Shown here piece after piece: positions 36,148 through 49,200 of a DNA stretch of 64,000 bases; the stretch's first letter is position 1, and each line of letters opens with the position of its first letter. Source of the stretch: Trichostrongylus colubriformis (taxonomy: Eukaryota > Nematoda > Chromadorea > Rhabditida > Trichostrongylidae); assembly GCA_963978905.1 (NCBI GenBank), contig OZ022258.1:43136591-43200590 (forward strand). The letters are read 5' to 3'. Below the pieces are notes generated by a model. The model ran no database searches. It worked only from the letters and a program-made list of their open reading frames with translations, and was not told where the DNA came from. Both the position numbers and the translations under genes were made by a program.

Positions 36148-39100
36148 TTAGCTTAACAGGTCTTCGTACTTAGCCCAAGGATTTTCGATAAGGAAATGTT
36201 CCAGTACTTCCTTCATCGCGAGGTTCGGAATAAGATCAGCTTCAGTGAGCGGGGCTCGTGTCACAGGATCGAAATGACCTGACAATGTAAGCGTTAGTAC
36301 TTGAAATGCCTCTGAAAGTATGTTGAAGAAGAGAGGCAAGGGCGCCAGCCAGCGCCAAGCAAATCAAGTCCGTCGGGCTTTCACAGAGAGGCTTGGCGTC
36401 GACCCCGGTGTCGCACTGAACCACATTTACGGGAACCGCGAGGGTCTGGAGAAAAAAGAAGATGGGGAGAAATAATCGTTTTGAGACGAAAAGTGGAGGT
36501 TAGAAGCGATAATCGGTAGAGAAATTCTGATTAAAAAGCGCGACTTCATGGTCTGTATTCGCAACTTCCACACGTCACTTAGAACTGCAACATTATTCTT
36601 CTGAGCTGCTTACTGAGGGAGACGTGATTTGTTGTCGTAGTAATCATTCTCGAGTGTGTGTGCCATTTACCATGATGAATGGAGTGAAACAACAAACAGC
36701 AGCAATCGGAAAATTAACCAATTTTAAAATAACCGGAAGGGTAAGAAAGTATTCGTCGTCGAAAAGAATCCACTGAATCCAACCTCGACGTCTAAACAAG
36801 CTGTCGTGTGTGAAATGTGTGCAATCTAGCGAGCTGCAAGCGTTACGTTAGGTCTCACCGTGGCCCGAAATCGCTACTGACAGTGTTCTGAGAAGCCCGC
36901 CGCTAATCGGAATTAGACCTCGGATTGCATTCGAGCTCGCGCTGCTTGCCTAGCAGGGAAAGTAATTTCCATTGATAACCCAGCATCTCCGTAACATAAC
37001 CTTCATAGCGCCGACTGCGCTGAAAATTAGCATCTAACAAAAATCAAAAAATATCAAAAATCAATTAATGTATCAACTCACCAACTCGATGAAGATGTTG
37101 TTTAATGTCAGCACGATCATAAGTAATGCCTGATGGTGTGATCACCGGATCCTGCAGCAGGGAACACGAAATCTTTCCACAAAGGAAATCCGGAATTTCT
37201 CGTTTGCGGCGTCGATCATCAATCTGAACATAATTATTCGGTGTTCGGAAACCGCATCCTTTGGACTCTATATTTGGTTTATCCACTGATCCAGAACAAT
37301 GAAGCACCCAAGGTTTTCTAGGAAAACTTCGAGCCCTACCAGGGGACGGCTTTAACTTCCCATGAAGGATACCTGGGAGGATCTACAGAGCTTCGAATGC
37401 TGATTACAAACATGAAAACCAAAATGCAAAATGTCGTTCTGAAGCGAGTGAGGAGGAGTCAAAATTTGCGTGCGATAACTCATCGACGGGACAGTGTCTC
37501 GTCTGTAGGGCTGTTTGTCAGTAACCGTGGACATGGCTCAATGGTAGGGCTCCCGCTCTGCAAGCAGGGGATCGCGGGTTTGTTTTCCGCCTGCGCGCAA
37601 CCTTTTGCATTTTGCATTTCGTCTTCAAAGAAATACCACTTTTGGCGTTTCTTTGTATTAGCCCTTGACGAAGCTGTATGTTTAAATTCCTGTTTAAACT
37701 AAATACTTCCACATATAAACTTTTGTACCTTCAACATTGGAAAAAGAGAAAACCTACTCCAAACTGCCATTACTAAAACCTTACATGCGCCAACATCAGT
37801 AAAAACATCTGAAGAGACTTTCTGTGTTCGCTGCGTATCAGACTATCTCTGACTCTCAGTGTTCACCGCACTGGTAATACAGCATGATTAGTAGTAGATG
37901 TTAGTAGTCCGCGAGCCAGGTGTTATTTCGCAAAATAAATGTGGTATGGATGAACCTCTGAAATTCATCGATTGACCGTGGGAAGCAGTACCTATCCACG
38001 GGTACCAGCGCGAAAATTTCACTACTCCAACGAAAAAAAATTTCCTCAGCTGGACTCCCTGAGAACAACTTCTTTCTTTTTGAAGATCTGGCATAACTAA
38101 AGTAAACCTTAGCTACAGGCATCCAAAATGCTCATATTTACTATAGGAAGACACTACGCCCGTGTTCGCCGCGTCGCTTCCGCAATAGTGAGGCGGTGAT
38201 CGTAAAGGAGCGCATTAATGGCTCCTACTAAACTCTGTATCTCTTTTCCTTTCATCTTTTATCCCTGCTGCGTACCTTACATGACTTTGAATCCTTCTGC
38301 TTTGTCATCAGAAGACGCGCGCATTACTGGTCGGCGACGCTTTCGCTTGAAATATAAGTTTTGAGTTTTATTAGGGTTATTTCTCTTAGACGATTTGGCT
38401 TCGGAATATAAGCACTGAGTTTTGTTATTCTTGTTTCTCTTATTCTGTCAGGAGTTTGACCTCAGTGCTCTTTTTTTCGACCGTGACTCTTAATTTTCTT
38501 AATGAATCGCACTGGCTGGGTAGAAACCACAGAAGTAGAGGAACCTGAAGAAGGGGGAGCGTCATATGGAGCCCCCTTTTGGAGATGAGTCGTATCTTCC
38601 GGAAATTCCAGCCCCATGAACGAGACACTACCCCACCGATGAGTTATCGCACGCAAACTCTGACTCTTTCTCTCTCGCTCAGAACGCTGATTTGCAATTT
38701 TGGTCTTCATAATTGTAATCGGCTTTTGGGGTTCTATGGATCCACCTAGGACTCCTTTCGAAGTTCCATGGAAAGTTAAAACGTTCCCCTAGTTAGACTA
38801 CAACAAAATTAACAGTAATAATATGGCAAGGTATACTGCAATGGAAAGCGGTGCTAAACCGCGTCCCAGCACTATGCCTCGAGAACAGTATAATGAAAAC
38901 TATTCCATACTTGTGCAAATAGTGAATCGAGTTGCGCTTTGTGTTGTTCTCCTTCCTGTGTGATTTGCTCCACCTTATCTGTCACCTCCTGGTTATGAGT
39001 GCCTCCGCTTTCGGCGCTAGTTTCGGCACTAGACCCTGCTGACACTGCTTCTGCTATTCGCCGACTCATATCTTCTTCGATCAGCCTACAATGGTTTTCA

Positions 39101-42100
39101 ATGGTCACCAACATTATTGCGTGCAGAAAATTCGCATTGCGGCGAACAGCATGCGATATCATGGACACAAGCCACGGGCCGCGTGCCAGTTGGGTAGTAA
39201 AGTGACGACGGTGGCCTATGTCTTATTCAATCGGCCACGCGAATTCGGTCTTATTCAAGCGGCCACGCGAATTCGCTGTCTTAATGGCGGACAACTTCCT
39301 TATGGCAGACACCTGTGCCCAAACTTAGGAGGAACATTTATGTTATTACGGTCGTATCAATTATTTGATTCACCTGAAGAATGGGCACCAATCGACTCAG
39401 CGTTCGTCGGCTATATAACTATCGCAGTATTTAAGCCGATAGGCATCTAATCATCACTCTATTTGCAAAAAAACTTCAAACGGTTCCCAAAGGAATAACT
39501 GCGGGGTAAAAAAGTTCTTCCAAAGCTGTACCTTCTCAGGTATATTTGAAGTTCACCCTCCTCCTTGACACGCTTTTCTTCCTCCATTCGGAATTTTTCC
39601 CTTCGTGCGAGACGCATTTGAGCGTGGATTTCATCGCCGAAGTTCATCTGCATCAAAATTTTATAAACGCGCTAATTAACAGAATGCGTTACCATTGTCC
39701 ATCAGATTCTACCTTTTGGCTGCTCGCCAATTCCTTTGCTTTGGTAATGAGCCGTATAGCCTCATTGTAGTTGCCTAGCTGAATAGCTGCACGTCCACCG
39801 AAATAGTAGGCCTCAAAAACGAGCAGTATGACTATCACTTTCAGAACATAGCTTTGTTTTTATGACAGGCCTAAGCACCTGCATATTTCAGCATTCAGAA
39901 TCCCTGAAATGGGAGATAGAAAATAAGGAAAGACGGTAGAACACGTTTGTTTTCTCAAAGCACAGATTTAAAATGATCGCTTTCCACGGGTAAGTTCCAC
40001 TTGGTTGTTGCAAAATGATTTGCCATTTCGGGATTAGTTTAAAGAATGAGCTAGTTTTTACTGAGGTCTGTTACCTCAAATCGAACTATGCCAACTGCCT
40101 TGTTAATTTTTTTTTCCTTTTTCAGAGCATACCTCGTTTTTTCGCCTATATCTATTCTCTGCTCTTTATTAGGGCCTAAAAATACTGAACCGGCACGATT
40201 TCGAGCTATTTTGCACTGTCAATTCGATCAAACATTCTGCGGCAGAGAAAGCTCTCAACATTAAACTTGCAATCGGCTCAGATGTACCTCAACAGCGAAC
40301 AGTAAGGTGCTGACTGGTTCTCAAAGTTCTCTTCTCGCAAATTTTGATCTCGAGGACAAAAGTGGCTATCAAGCTCTAGGTACAGCCCCTGACTTGAAAC
40401 GGATGCAAAAATCGGCGATGGCAGCGGATATGGGAGTTCACTGTAGTTCACTGTCGAGGCACAGCTTCAATATGTCGAGGCACATGACCTCAATCGGCAC
40501 GGTAATGAGGAAGCAGAAGTGGATGCCTCATGATCTGATCAACGAGCAATGTTTGACCCCCTCAACATCGGCTCTAATCCTCTTGTTCGCCAGAAAAACG
40601 AATCATTTTTTGATCGTATAATAACAGGTGATGAAAAATAGGTTCTGTGCGATATCAGTAAGCGAGGGCACGTATTGGTTAACAAGTCTTCCCATCTCAA
40701 TGTTTTTCCAGAACAGATCTCCACCCTAAAAATTATATCAACTTTTCGGTGGTGTTGTAGAGTGTAATCCACTAGGATTCTGCAACCTCGTCAAAATGTC
40801 GCAGCATAGTCCTACTGCTGGGATTCAGATGTAACGTTTGGAAAGTTGTGAGAGATGTTACAGGCAGTGGTGAACAGGAAGAGCCTGCCCTGCTTCAGGA
40901 TGAGGCTCGGCGTTCTACTACTTCACAAAACTCAGCCGGCAAAAATTGACGCGAGCAGCGAAATTCTCCCTCCCCACTCTCCAGATCTCTCTCCTCCCCC
41001 TACAGATATTCACTATTTCCGAGTTTTGGATGCAAATCTGCGACAACAGCAGTTTACTGATGTAGATATCCCGAAAATGTCCTCCGAAAGTTTGAAATAC
41101 TCGTGATTTAGGCTTCTACAAGAAAGGAATACTCGTTTTCCTTCGATGCATAAAGTTCACTTTAAGCCCAGTGATGACATTTTGACGCCGCTCATTGCGG
41201 CAAGTCATTTTGCAAGAACCTGATGGATATTCACAGTAGGCTCACTTTCGCTGCGGTTTTCGAGTTTACATAGCGAGTCTCTTGTTTAATTTCTTCAGAA
41301 TGTCGAACGGTTCACATTTCATAATCATCCTGTTGCATAAGGAAAAAGAATTATTCTGTTAGGGTGTACAACAATTGGATTACTGTGCAAAGATACCCCC
41401 GCTAGTAGTATCGGGAGTCGACTTGTCGTGTTCTGTTATTTGTAGCTTCCGCGCTCTTCCGTCAGCAAGAAACCAACTTCTCTACGTCACCTCTTCGCTT
41501 ATTCAAACAACACTGTGACAACTACAGCAATTGCACCCTGACAACACTAAGAGACCCAAACGCTTTGAAGCTGGGTAAATTGGTCGCTTTGAAGCGACTT
41601 GAGGCTCAGGAACTTAGAGCATAAACGTTCAAAAGAGCTTCGAAGCAAGTAAATCGAAAATTATAAGATGATGTATGCATATTCATTAAGTCGCATAATC
41701 CATAATCATACATATAATCTATATAATCATACATCTAATCCATGATCAATAACTACCACTCCCACTTCCCGAGAATTCTAAATGCAGTATCTCAGTTCTG
41801 GACATACCGCATTTTTAACCGCATTCTGAGAGGCTAGTTACTATATCTAATTACGCAGCAAATACTCTCTACAACTCTTAGTTCGCACAGGTTAAGAACA
41901 GCCTGAAGGGAAATGCCGCTGCATCAAAGCGGGCGTCGGACGGTAATAGTCGGTCTTAATGAGCAATTACAGGGCTCTGAGCAACATCCTGCGCATTCAC
42001 GCGATCTTACTCAAATGAGCAACAAAAGCAAATCATACATCAAGTAAGGTTGGACTAACTTTTACATTGTTCCTGTCCAGAAATGCGGCCTTGGAGCAGT

Positions 42101-42336
42101 CATCGGCAGCTTTACTCCATGCTTTCAACTGGAAAATGCCAAATACGATAGGCCTGAAAAGCTACCTAAACTCCAAAACCTACATTCATATGGCAGAGTG
42201 CTCGATTGGTGAAATATGTAGAGACATGAGGATTCCTAATAATCGCTTTACTATAGGCATCAATAGCTTCTTGGTATCGTCCTTGTTGAAAGAAACGGTT
42301 GCCGTCATGTTTGAGGTCTTCTGTAGATTCCGACAT
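36148..42336 (-). CDS. chn-1: CHIP/STUB1 co-chaperone and U-box ubiquitin ligase, complete, 7 exons
   Basis: Exons (minus): 42336-42184, 42128-42060, 39811-39713, 39647-39532, 39085-38911, 37223-37082, 36278-36148; 885 nt, 294 residues, close to human CHIP (303). The TPR domain (about 6-110) starts [16 protein letters not shown]; Lys9, Asn13, Asn44 (FTNRALC) and Lys74 match the Hsp70/Hsp90 EEVD clamp residues. A charged helical linker follows ([18 protein letters not shown]). The U-box (about 213-285) has [30 protein letters not shown] and [20 protein letters not shown]. It ubiquitinates chaperone-bound clients in the cytosol. All junctions are in phase. The introns are long and hold a mariner relic and SINE-like repeats. 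Divergent neighbour: sut-2. Confidence 0.95.
37300..37640 (+). repeat. SINE-like repeat with tRNA-like segment, in a chn-1 intron
   Basis: The segment 37527-37592 has an A-box-like TGGCTCAATGGTAGG, an anticodon arm CCCGCTCTGCAAGCAGGG and a T-arm-like GCGGGTTTGTTTTCCGC, so it reads like a worn tRNA (anticodon position TGC, Ala, by alignment of the loop). The upstream CTTCGAATGCTGATTACAAA block recurs at about 20590. The loop lacks the usual T33, arguing against a working tRNA gene. Confidence 0.5.
38600..38790 (-). repeat. Third copy of the SINE-like repeat, opposite orientation, in a chn-1 intron
   Basis: The complement reads TTCCATGGAACTTCGAAAGG, AATTATGAAGACCAAAATTG, CGAGAGAG and GATAACTCATCGGTGGG, matching the order of blocks at 37340-37500. 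The tRNA-like part is not present. Confidence 0.5.
40250..41120 (+). pseudogene. Old mariner transposase relic, antisense in a chn-1 intron
   Basis: Recognisable pieces in order: [28 protein letters not shown] (HTH), [21 protein letters not shown] (first Asp), and near the end [20 protein letters not shown] (third Asp region). Several stops and frame changes lie between. No terminal repeats could be paired. More degraded than the other mariners here. Confidence 0.7.
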
Positions 42337-43230
42337 ACTGCTGAATGTAAATGAGAGTGAAAAAGGAGTAAACATCTACTGTGATTCACAGAGTTCACAA
42401 CAAACATGTGCTGAAAGCATATCACGAGGAGAAAAGGCACAGCTGAAAGCACTCCCGTCATTTACGGCATAACCACCGCAATATCTCGTAATACATGGTA
42501 TATCTCGCGGGGAATTGCAGACTTAGAGAGTGGAGACGTCGTCAAGGAAGTTTTAGAAGTTTTTATTGTGCGTGAGGTTTTCCTTTTGCATTCATTACTC
42601 TATGCTTGGAACTGCAGGCACCCACCAAGTACTAAGATCAAGGAACTGAGTCATTCCGTTCATGCTGTGGCAGTAGTTTCTGTTTCGAATATTCCTATCT
42701 GTCAGCATTCCTACACAACACGTATTTCGATGATCGCATCTTCAATTTGCGATTTCGTGGAATGCTATGGACGTATTGTAATTTGCGGCTTGTTCCTTTG
42801 TGTTCATGCCCTTTTGCGATCATGACTATCACTATAACGAGTTTGGGCGCTTCTTTTGGATTCGTGGCACGGTGGGGAAATCCGGTTAACCATTTCTGAT
42901 CCGCCATAGACTAATGAATGGCTCGAGCTTATATCTAATATTGCCTCTTTTTTTCGTGTTCATTTGAGATTTCTACGAAATAGCCTGCTTGTACATCTCG
43001 TGCTGCTTATTTATTTTCAAAGCTTCTCCTGTTATTCTCATTAGTTTCTACTCGTGAACGCATCACCAAGCTTTGAAGTGAAAGGATTCTGGACGTATCC
43101 GTAGTACTTGCTGCTGAGATTTGTCGTACCGTTCTTTCACGATCTCCCTGCTGAAAATAATTGTCCATTGTGCCGGAACAACTGTTTTTTGTCTTCTGAT
43201 TTGCAACGATCCCTAAACGTTTATGCTTTT
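42337..43230. promoter_or_regulatory. Shared divergent 5' region of chn-1 and sut-2
   Basis: About 0.9 kb separates the two start codons, which point away from each other. No exon is seen. It must hold the promoters of one or both genes; no TATA-like or initiator element can be singled out. Confidence 0.45.
42341..42352 (-). promoter_or_regulatory. chn-1: Probable trans-splice acceptor for chn-1
   Basis: The minus strand reads TTTACATTCAG immediately followed by CAGT and the ATG at 42336, which would leave a 4-nt leader, typical for SL trans-spliced nematode mRNAs. Not proven by sequence alone. Confidence 0.5.
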
Positions 43231-43234
43231 ACAG
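43225..43234 (+). promoter_or_regulatory. sut-2: Probable trans-splice acceptor for sut-2
   Basis: GCTTTTACAG ends ten bases before the ATG at 43245, with no upstream in-frame start. Placement and sequence suit SL1 addition. Confidence 0.55.
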
Positions 43235-43244
43235 AGTTTAAATT

Positions 43245-46200
43245 ATGGCTGTCGGACAGGGCGTGGATGTGTCAAAAAAGCTGAAGGTTTGTGAAGCATT
43301 TTTGTCGCCAGTCCACGTAATACGTTAAGATAATTCTAGGCTGCTATAAAAGCCAAGCTAGAAGAACTGGGTGTCTACGTTGATGATGAACTTCCCGAAT
43401 ACATCATGGTCATGATTGCAAACAAGAAGGAGAAGAATCAGATGAAGGACGATCTTAATTTATTTTTGGGAAAATGCACGAATAAATTCGTGGATTGGTT
43501 AGTGTTTGTGCCACTTTGAACGCTAGAAACAGCATTTTTGCTGCATTCCATAAAGACAGTAGTAGGGGTAACGTGGGCAATGAGAAATTCGTGAAGTGGG
43601 TTTTAAATGAAAAATTTGGGTCTAAGGAGACTACATGTGGCACAGTTCCTGGTGAAATTACGCCCCTGATATTTAGCGGGCATCATCCTTGACAGGTCCC
43701 GCCTTCCCTAACAGAGCCCGCCTCCTAGGGTCGACTTTGTTGAAGAATGACTGAAGTAATGAGCATGATAGCAGAATGATATATCGTATAGTATCAATGC
43801 CGCGTCGATAGAAATTACGTAGTGTTTGAAATGTCGATTTTCGTGGTGAAAACGTTCACTAGTCACTATTACTAACTGGAATGAATGATGCATCTCAGTC
43901 GCGCCTATCACTGCCTTTAAAAACTTCGATTCGTTAGGGCAAAATACACGATGTGCTAAAACTGATGATGGAAAAAAACCAAATACAGATCTCAAGAGTC
44001 AACAGAAGAAGTCGAAGAAAAAGGGCTAAGAAAGGAAATAGAAGGACAGTGAAGTAGACATCACACAAGCATTTTATCCAAATCGAAATGTCGAAACACT
44101 GTTGCATATATTACGTCAGTTGTTTTGGGAAATATAAGAGTTCTCATTTAAGGCTTTTTGACCTATTCGAGAGGCTGCAAACCGTTGCAAGCAAGTCCGA
44201 CAGTCACCCAGGGGTTGAAAAATCAAATAAGGTAATGAAGTGCAGATATTGCGCTTTTACTTACTCTTTTGCAGAGATAAGAGAAACAAATAATGAGATT
44301 ACAGGAAGTCGTGAAGGACAAGGACCGCAGAAAGGATGTGGAGTCTGTGCCGCACGCAGGTACTTCCAAGCGCGATGACCGAAAAGGTGAGCCTGTGATT
44401 CCCAGTTATTGATTTCATCAATATCGTAATATTTTACGCTTGTTCAGTCATTTTGACTTACCTAAGATCGACGTGTCGGTACTTTGTTGTGCTTGGTAAA
44501 TGCGGTCACACTGTCTGCATCCTTAGTAGCTCATAATGCTACTCCTGATGTCATTTTCGAATGCTGAGGCTCGGAAATAGTCTCTTCCGGAAGAAGAAGC
44601 ATTGGCACTGGCATTATTTTTGCCCAGGCTTGCTCCTCGGGTGTAACATTTGTTGATCGCAGGATGGTGAGTGAGAGACTACAGCGCATCAAAGACGAAG
44701 AATGCCCCCGAACTATGTTAGCACCAAAAAGTGACTGCCAAGAGCTGCAAGGACTTGCTGGAAATCCACAATCACTATTAGATCAATTTCATATTAGTTC
44801 TCGGAAGTCTTTTTATGTTTAGAAACCAAAACACATGAATCATCTTCACATCGCCACGCCGACTCGGATTCGAAGAAACGAGAAGCCGAAAAGGAGAAGG
44901 AGCGAGAACGCGAGCGCGAGCGTGAACGGGAGCGGGAACGGGAGAAGGAGAAAGAAAAGGAGAGGATTCGTCAAGTGGAGCGAGCTAAAGAAAAAGAACG
45001 CGAAGAACGAGCTAGGGAAGCCGAGCAGCGAGCTAAAGAAGCCGAGCGGCAAGAGAAAATTCGTGAGCAGGAGAAGTACGTTCCCTTTAGATTTTTTGTC
45101 TTTTCCAGTCTGGATAAGCTATGGTCTACGTGTGATAGAACATAGCGATTGTTTCCTATGATTTAAGGTCAAGATCCCGGCCAGAGGTCACTCGTGTTCG
45201 TGATACTGCGCGACCCACACGGAGGACAAAAGAGCGCAGGTCACCTTCCCGTTCTCGTTCAAGAACCTGGTCAGACGATGAATTCGAGCATGAACTTGAG
45301 GAGCGCAACAAAAAGGTAGGTGCTGTCAAACTTGTTCAATCAGTGGGTACTGTTTCCGGGATCTCATTGCATAGTTTTACTCTTGAGCAAATACACGATG
45401 TAAAGCTATGGTATCTAGGTTGCTTCTTCTGTGGTCGCTCAACGGGCACTTGCTGCTAGTCCTGAGCCAGTTAAGGTTTCATCGCAGGTTCACGTTATGC
45501 GAAAAGTGAAAACAGCCACCAGGTGAGCATTGTGCTGATCCAGGATGTAGCCCGCTTTTTCTCCCGAATCACTTTTTGTGAAGGACACATACAAAAGAAC
45601 ACTCAGCTCTCAACTTCTTCCTTCCTGATGAACGAGGAAGTGTATTCTGCGTTAGGTCAAGGGCCCTATATGTGTGCTTGTGAGAGAAAGCGAGCTGATG
45701 GGAATGTCATACGCCGCATGTCACAATAATACCATCCGAGGTAACATCTCAGGGGAAACTTTTGTTTCCTACGCGTCAATGGGAAGGTAATGTTCTGTGA
45801 GGATAGCGAGCGACAGCGGCTCCGACTTCATCACCGCTAGCTGATTTTTTCATTAAGTGAAGTGAAGTGCTTAGTGTTGCATTATAATGCAATAAAGCTT
45901 GTGATTTCAGCGCCACTTGAATCACTGCGAGCTTTTTCTATTTCAGCGTTTCTCTTAAATCGTTTTTTTTAGGGTTGGTGTGAATAAGTGTGGTGAGGCA
46001 AGCGCTTGCTTAGCCGCACTGCCACCATGTTACCTCTCACTTGGTTCTACCCTAACCCGATTTGCTTTAATTTCAGTGAAATTGAAAAGAAAACTATGAA
46101 GGCGGGATCATCTATGTTCCTCAAGGCGATGAATCAGGCAAGTGTTAGCGCTGGATATGGTTCATCTCTAGCGGATAAAAAGGTGATTTTTTGTTTTAAC

Positions 46201-49200
46201 CCTCCCATCTGGCATTTACATTCCTGCTTGTCATGATGAATTGGATTTCCAGAAAAGTAGCGTTCAAAGTCGGGTGTCAAAATCTCCACTCAAAAATCGC
46301 ATTAGTCGACCAGCTCTGGTTGAAGTTGATAGTGATGGGTGAGTAAAACTGCAATATATTTACCTTAGATTCTAATAGGCACTTCTCTCCTTCGGTTCTC
46401 CCGTGAATCTGGAAGATTCGTTAATCGATGTTTAAGAGGATACTGTGTGAGCGGTCTTGTATCTTGTTTGGAAAAATGTCATTGAAGTGCAGAAATTTCT
46501 CCATCCGGCAAGAAAAAATGGTCTCGTTTTCCGAAATGTCATACGAAGTGACATGCCGAAAATCTTTTACACTGGCTCTTTGCGCTTTTTAATGATAAAG
46601 TCCTTTATTTTTAGAGAGAATGCCTATGAACCGGAAGTGGTTGTGAGCGACGCGTCTCGCGCTCGCTCCATTAGTCCGCAAATTACGGTGACGTTGAAGG
46701 GCGCCAAAGAACATATAGGAACGAAGGGAACTGTTAGGAAAGCTAACCTGAAACGTCGCAAGGAAAAGGATGGTGGAGGAGGTTTGCTTTCTGTATTTTA
46801 CTTGACAAGGCAGATGGCCGCTACGGTCCCTTCCTTTTTAACGGCTTTTTTTGTAGATTTTCTATCATTGTTTTCTATAAATGTGGTTGTCTTGCAGATG
46901 CTAAGAATGGAGGTGTCGTGGTTGTTCCAGAGAAACGTGGTCGAACCGTGGAAATCGATAACGATATGTCGGTGAGTGTAGTTCCCATATAAATGTGCTT
47001 ATTGATTTTTTATGGGACACTAGACATAAAGACCTATTCCTAAATTGTTCGGGCAAATGCGACTTAATCGACTCATAATTTGTCGTGGAAGTAATTGCGT
47101 TGTTTGATTTATTGTGAATATGTCAATTATTCTTCACCTTCCATTGTGTCTTACATATATTAGTACTTATTTTAGGATGGTCTTGAATCTCCCTCTATTC
47201 GTAAGTGGGATGGGCAGATTCAGTTAGATGAGGAAGATACGACCGATGATGACGGTGAGCTATCCATTGCCTGGATGTGACTCCGTAATGATTAGCCCGG
47301 TTTCAGAAGCAAAGATCGATGCTGTCCTGGCCGATGCTCGCGGTGTTTCGACATCAATGGATGAAGATGGGGAAGTTCCTCCCACACATCAACTGAGTCG
47401 TGGAAACAGCTGGTCTGGCTATGGATCACCGACACAGCAACAGTCTAGAGAAGCGCCGAATTATGTGCCCACTCCTTTGTCGAAAGTATGTCTTGAATTA
47501 TATCCAACCCAGTTCTGATTATTGTCCTTAATTATTCCTGTGTATTTCTAACATAGATTTGTATTTAATGGCATCGTGAGGGGTAAAGAGAAAGTGAGAA
47601 CTGGGAATGCATGATTTCTGGAAACAAATATTGCACTTCAGAAGAGGTGATGTGTCCGACTAGTGATGCATAGAGGCGCGAAAGACGTGGGCGGGGGCGG
47701 TCCTACTTTTGGTTTCTCGCCTTTATACTTTGTTTTTTCTCCCAGGGCATGCTGTTGAGCACCCCTATCTTCTATTCCACAATCTGCCAAATTTCTCCCT
47801 TTCGATCCTTTATTTTCTCTGCCAGAAGGAGTGACTTTATCGCTGCTCTAGAAGTGTAATCGCAGTTGACCTAGTCAGAAGCTGACATGGAAAGAATGCT
47901 CTCTCGATCTGACTTGTATATGGCTCCAACATTTTTTTATCCTGGCGGTGCCAAACTTTTTTCCCAAATATAGATCGGTGCTTGTGCCAATGCAATGTCA
48001 TCCTAGCTCACGTGACAGCTTTATGCGTCTCTTGCCTTACCCACTTCTCTTCTCCAACCCGGTCGCGCATCCCCATTTTTTCACTCGAATGCCAAACTTT
48101 ATGTTTTCCGGTAGTCGTTTTCAAGCATTTATTAGAATACATACATACATCCAGGAAAACGCTGGAAATCTCTCAACGGTGACCAAAATTCCCGAACGTT
48201 GCCGATTCTGGCCTGCGTGCAGGCAAGGAGAAAATTGCTGCTATACTCATCCCACCAAACAGTGCATGTAAGTCCCTTCAATCTCTTTCTTTTTTACGCT
48301 GTAATGCGTGTTTCTTACAAATTGGAGAAAGAAAAGTGTTTCCTTTCAATTAGAACGATGACTGCCTATTTTTAAGAGAATATCCTTACTTAATGTTACG
48401 GGTAACTGTAAATCAGAGTTATTTTTGCTTTGTCATCCCACCAATTTCTTACATTTCGTTGTCTTTATGAAAATATCGGAAATAACCTCTATCAGCTGCT
48501 TTCAGAAACTTTCCACATTGTTCATTCGGCTCACGATGTCTGTACATTCACCCACCGTGCAAGTTTGATAGGAAGTGTGTGAATCCGAATTGTCCCTATA
48601 CTCATGGTAGAATCTCCGCTGTAGCGGTTGCAACACCGGCTGTTGCAGCACCTCAGGTAATGTACTTACATGACAATTGCTAAATTGATAATAATTATCT
48701 AATGGTATTCATTTTGAGGTCGTTCAGCCAGCTGCTCCACCAGCACCGGTGATAGCTGCAGAATCGACAAAGATTTTACCTGAGTATGTTTTGTAACTTG
48801 AATTCCCGTTTTTCTTGCCCCGCTGCGGTAATTACTCCATAAATTTCTCTTTTAAATCTCTTATGATTTCAGTGTGCCGCTTTTCGCCGAACCAGCTCCC
48901 GTTCCAAGTCTTGCCTCGCTCACGCCTTGTTTATTTGGTAACAAGTGTAAGAAACCGAACTGTGCTTTCAAGCATCCAAAGGTGTGACGCTTTTGCCTGT
49001 ATTTTCCACTGATCCAGTTTTGATTTGTTTTATCAATGTAAAAATCTCCAAGTGCCATGAAGTTCACAGTGGCTTTATTATTGTGTCATGGTGATCAAGG
49101 TCCAGCGGGTCCAGCGTCACTGAGGAAATTTTTCGTGAAGGGTCGGGTTTGGTGAGCGCGAAGAGCAGAACCCACACATATCAGATATCTATCTCTTTAT

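Noticed and set aside
37527..37592. Functional tRNA gene (Ala or Cys)
   Set aside because: Anticodon loop lacks T33, the acceptor stem does not close, and surrounding blocks recur elsewhere as a repeat; better explained as a SINE-like element.
45960..46077. Extra sut-2 exon beginning after TTTTTTTAG at 45971
   Set aside because: It would read an atypical Leu/Cys-rich peptide through the polypyrimidine tract; the exon starting at 46077 fits phase and composition directly.
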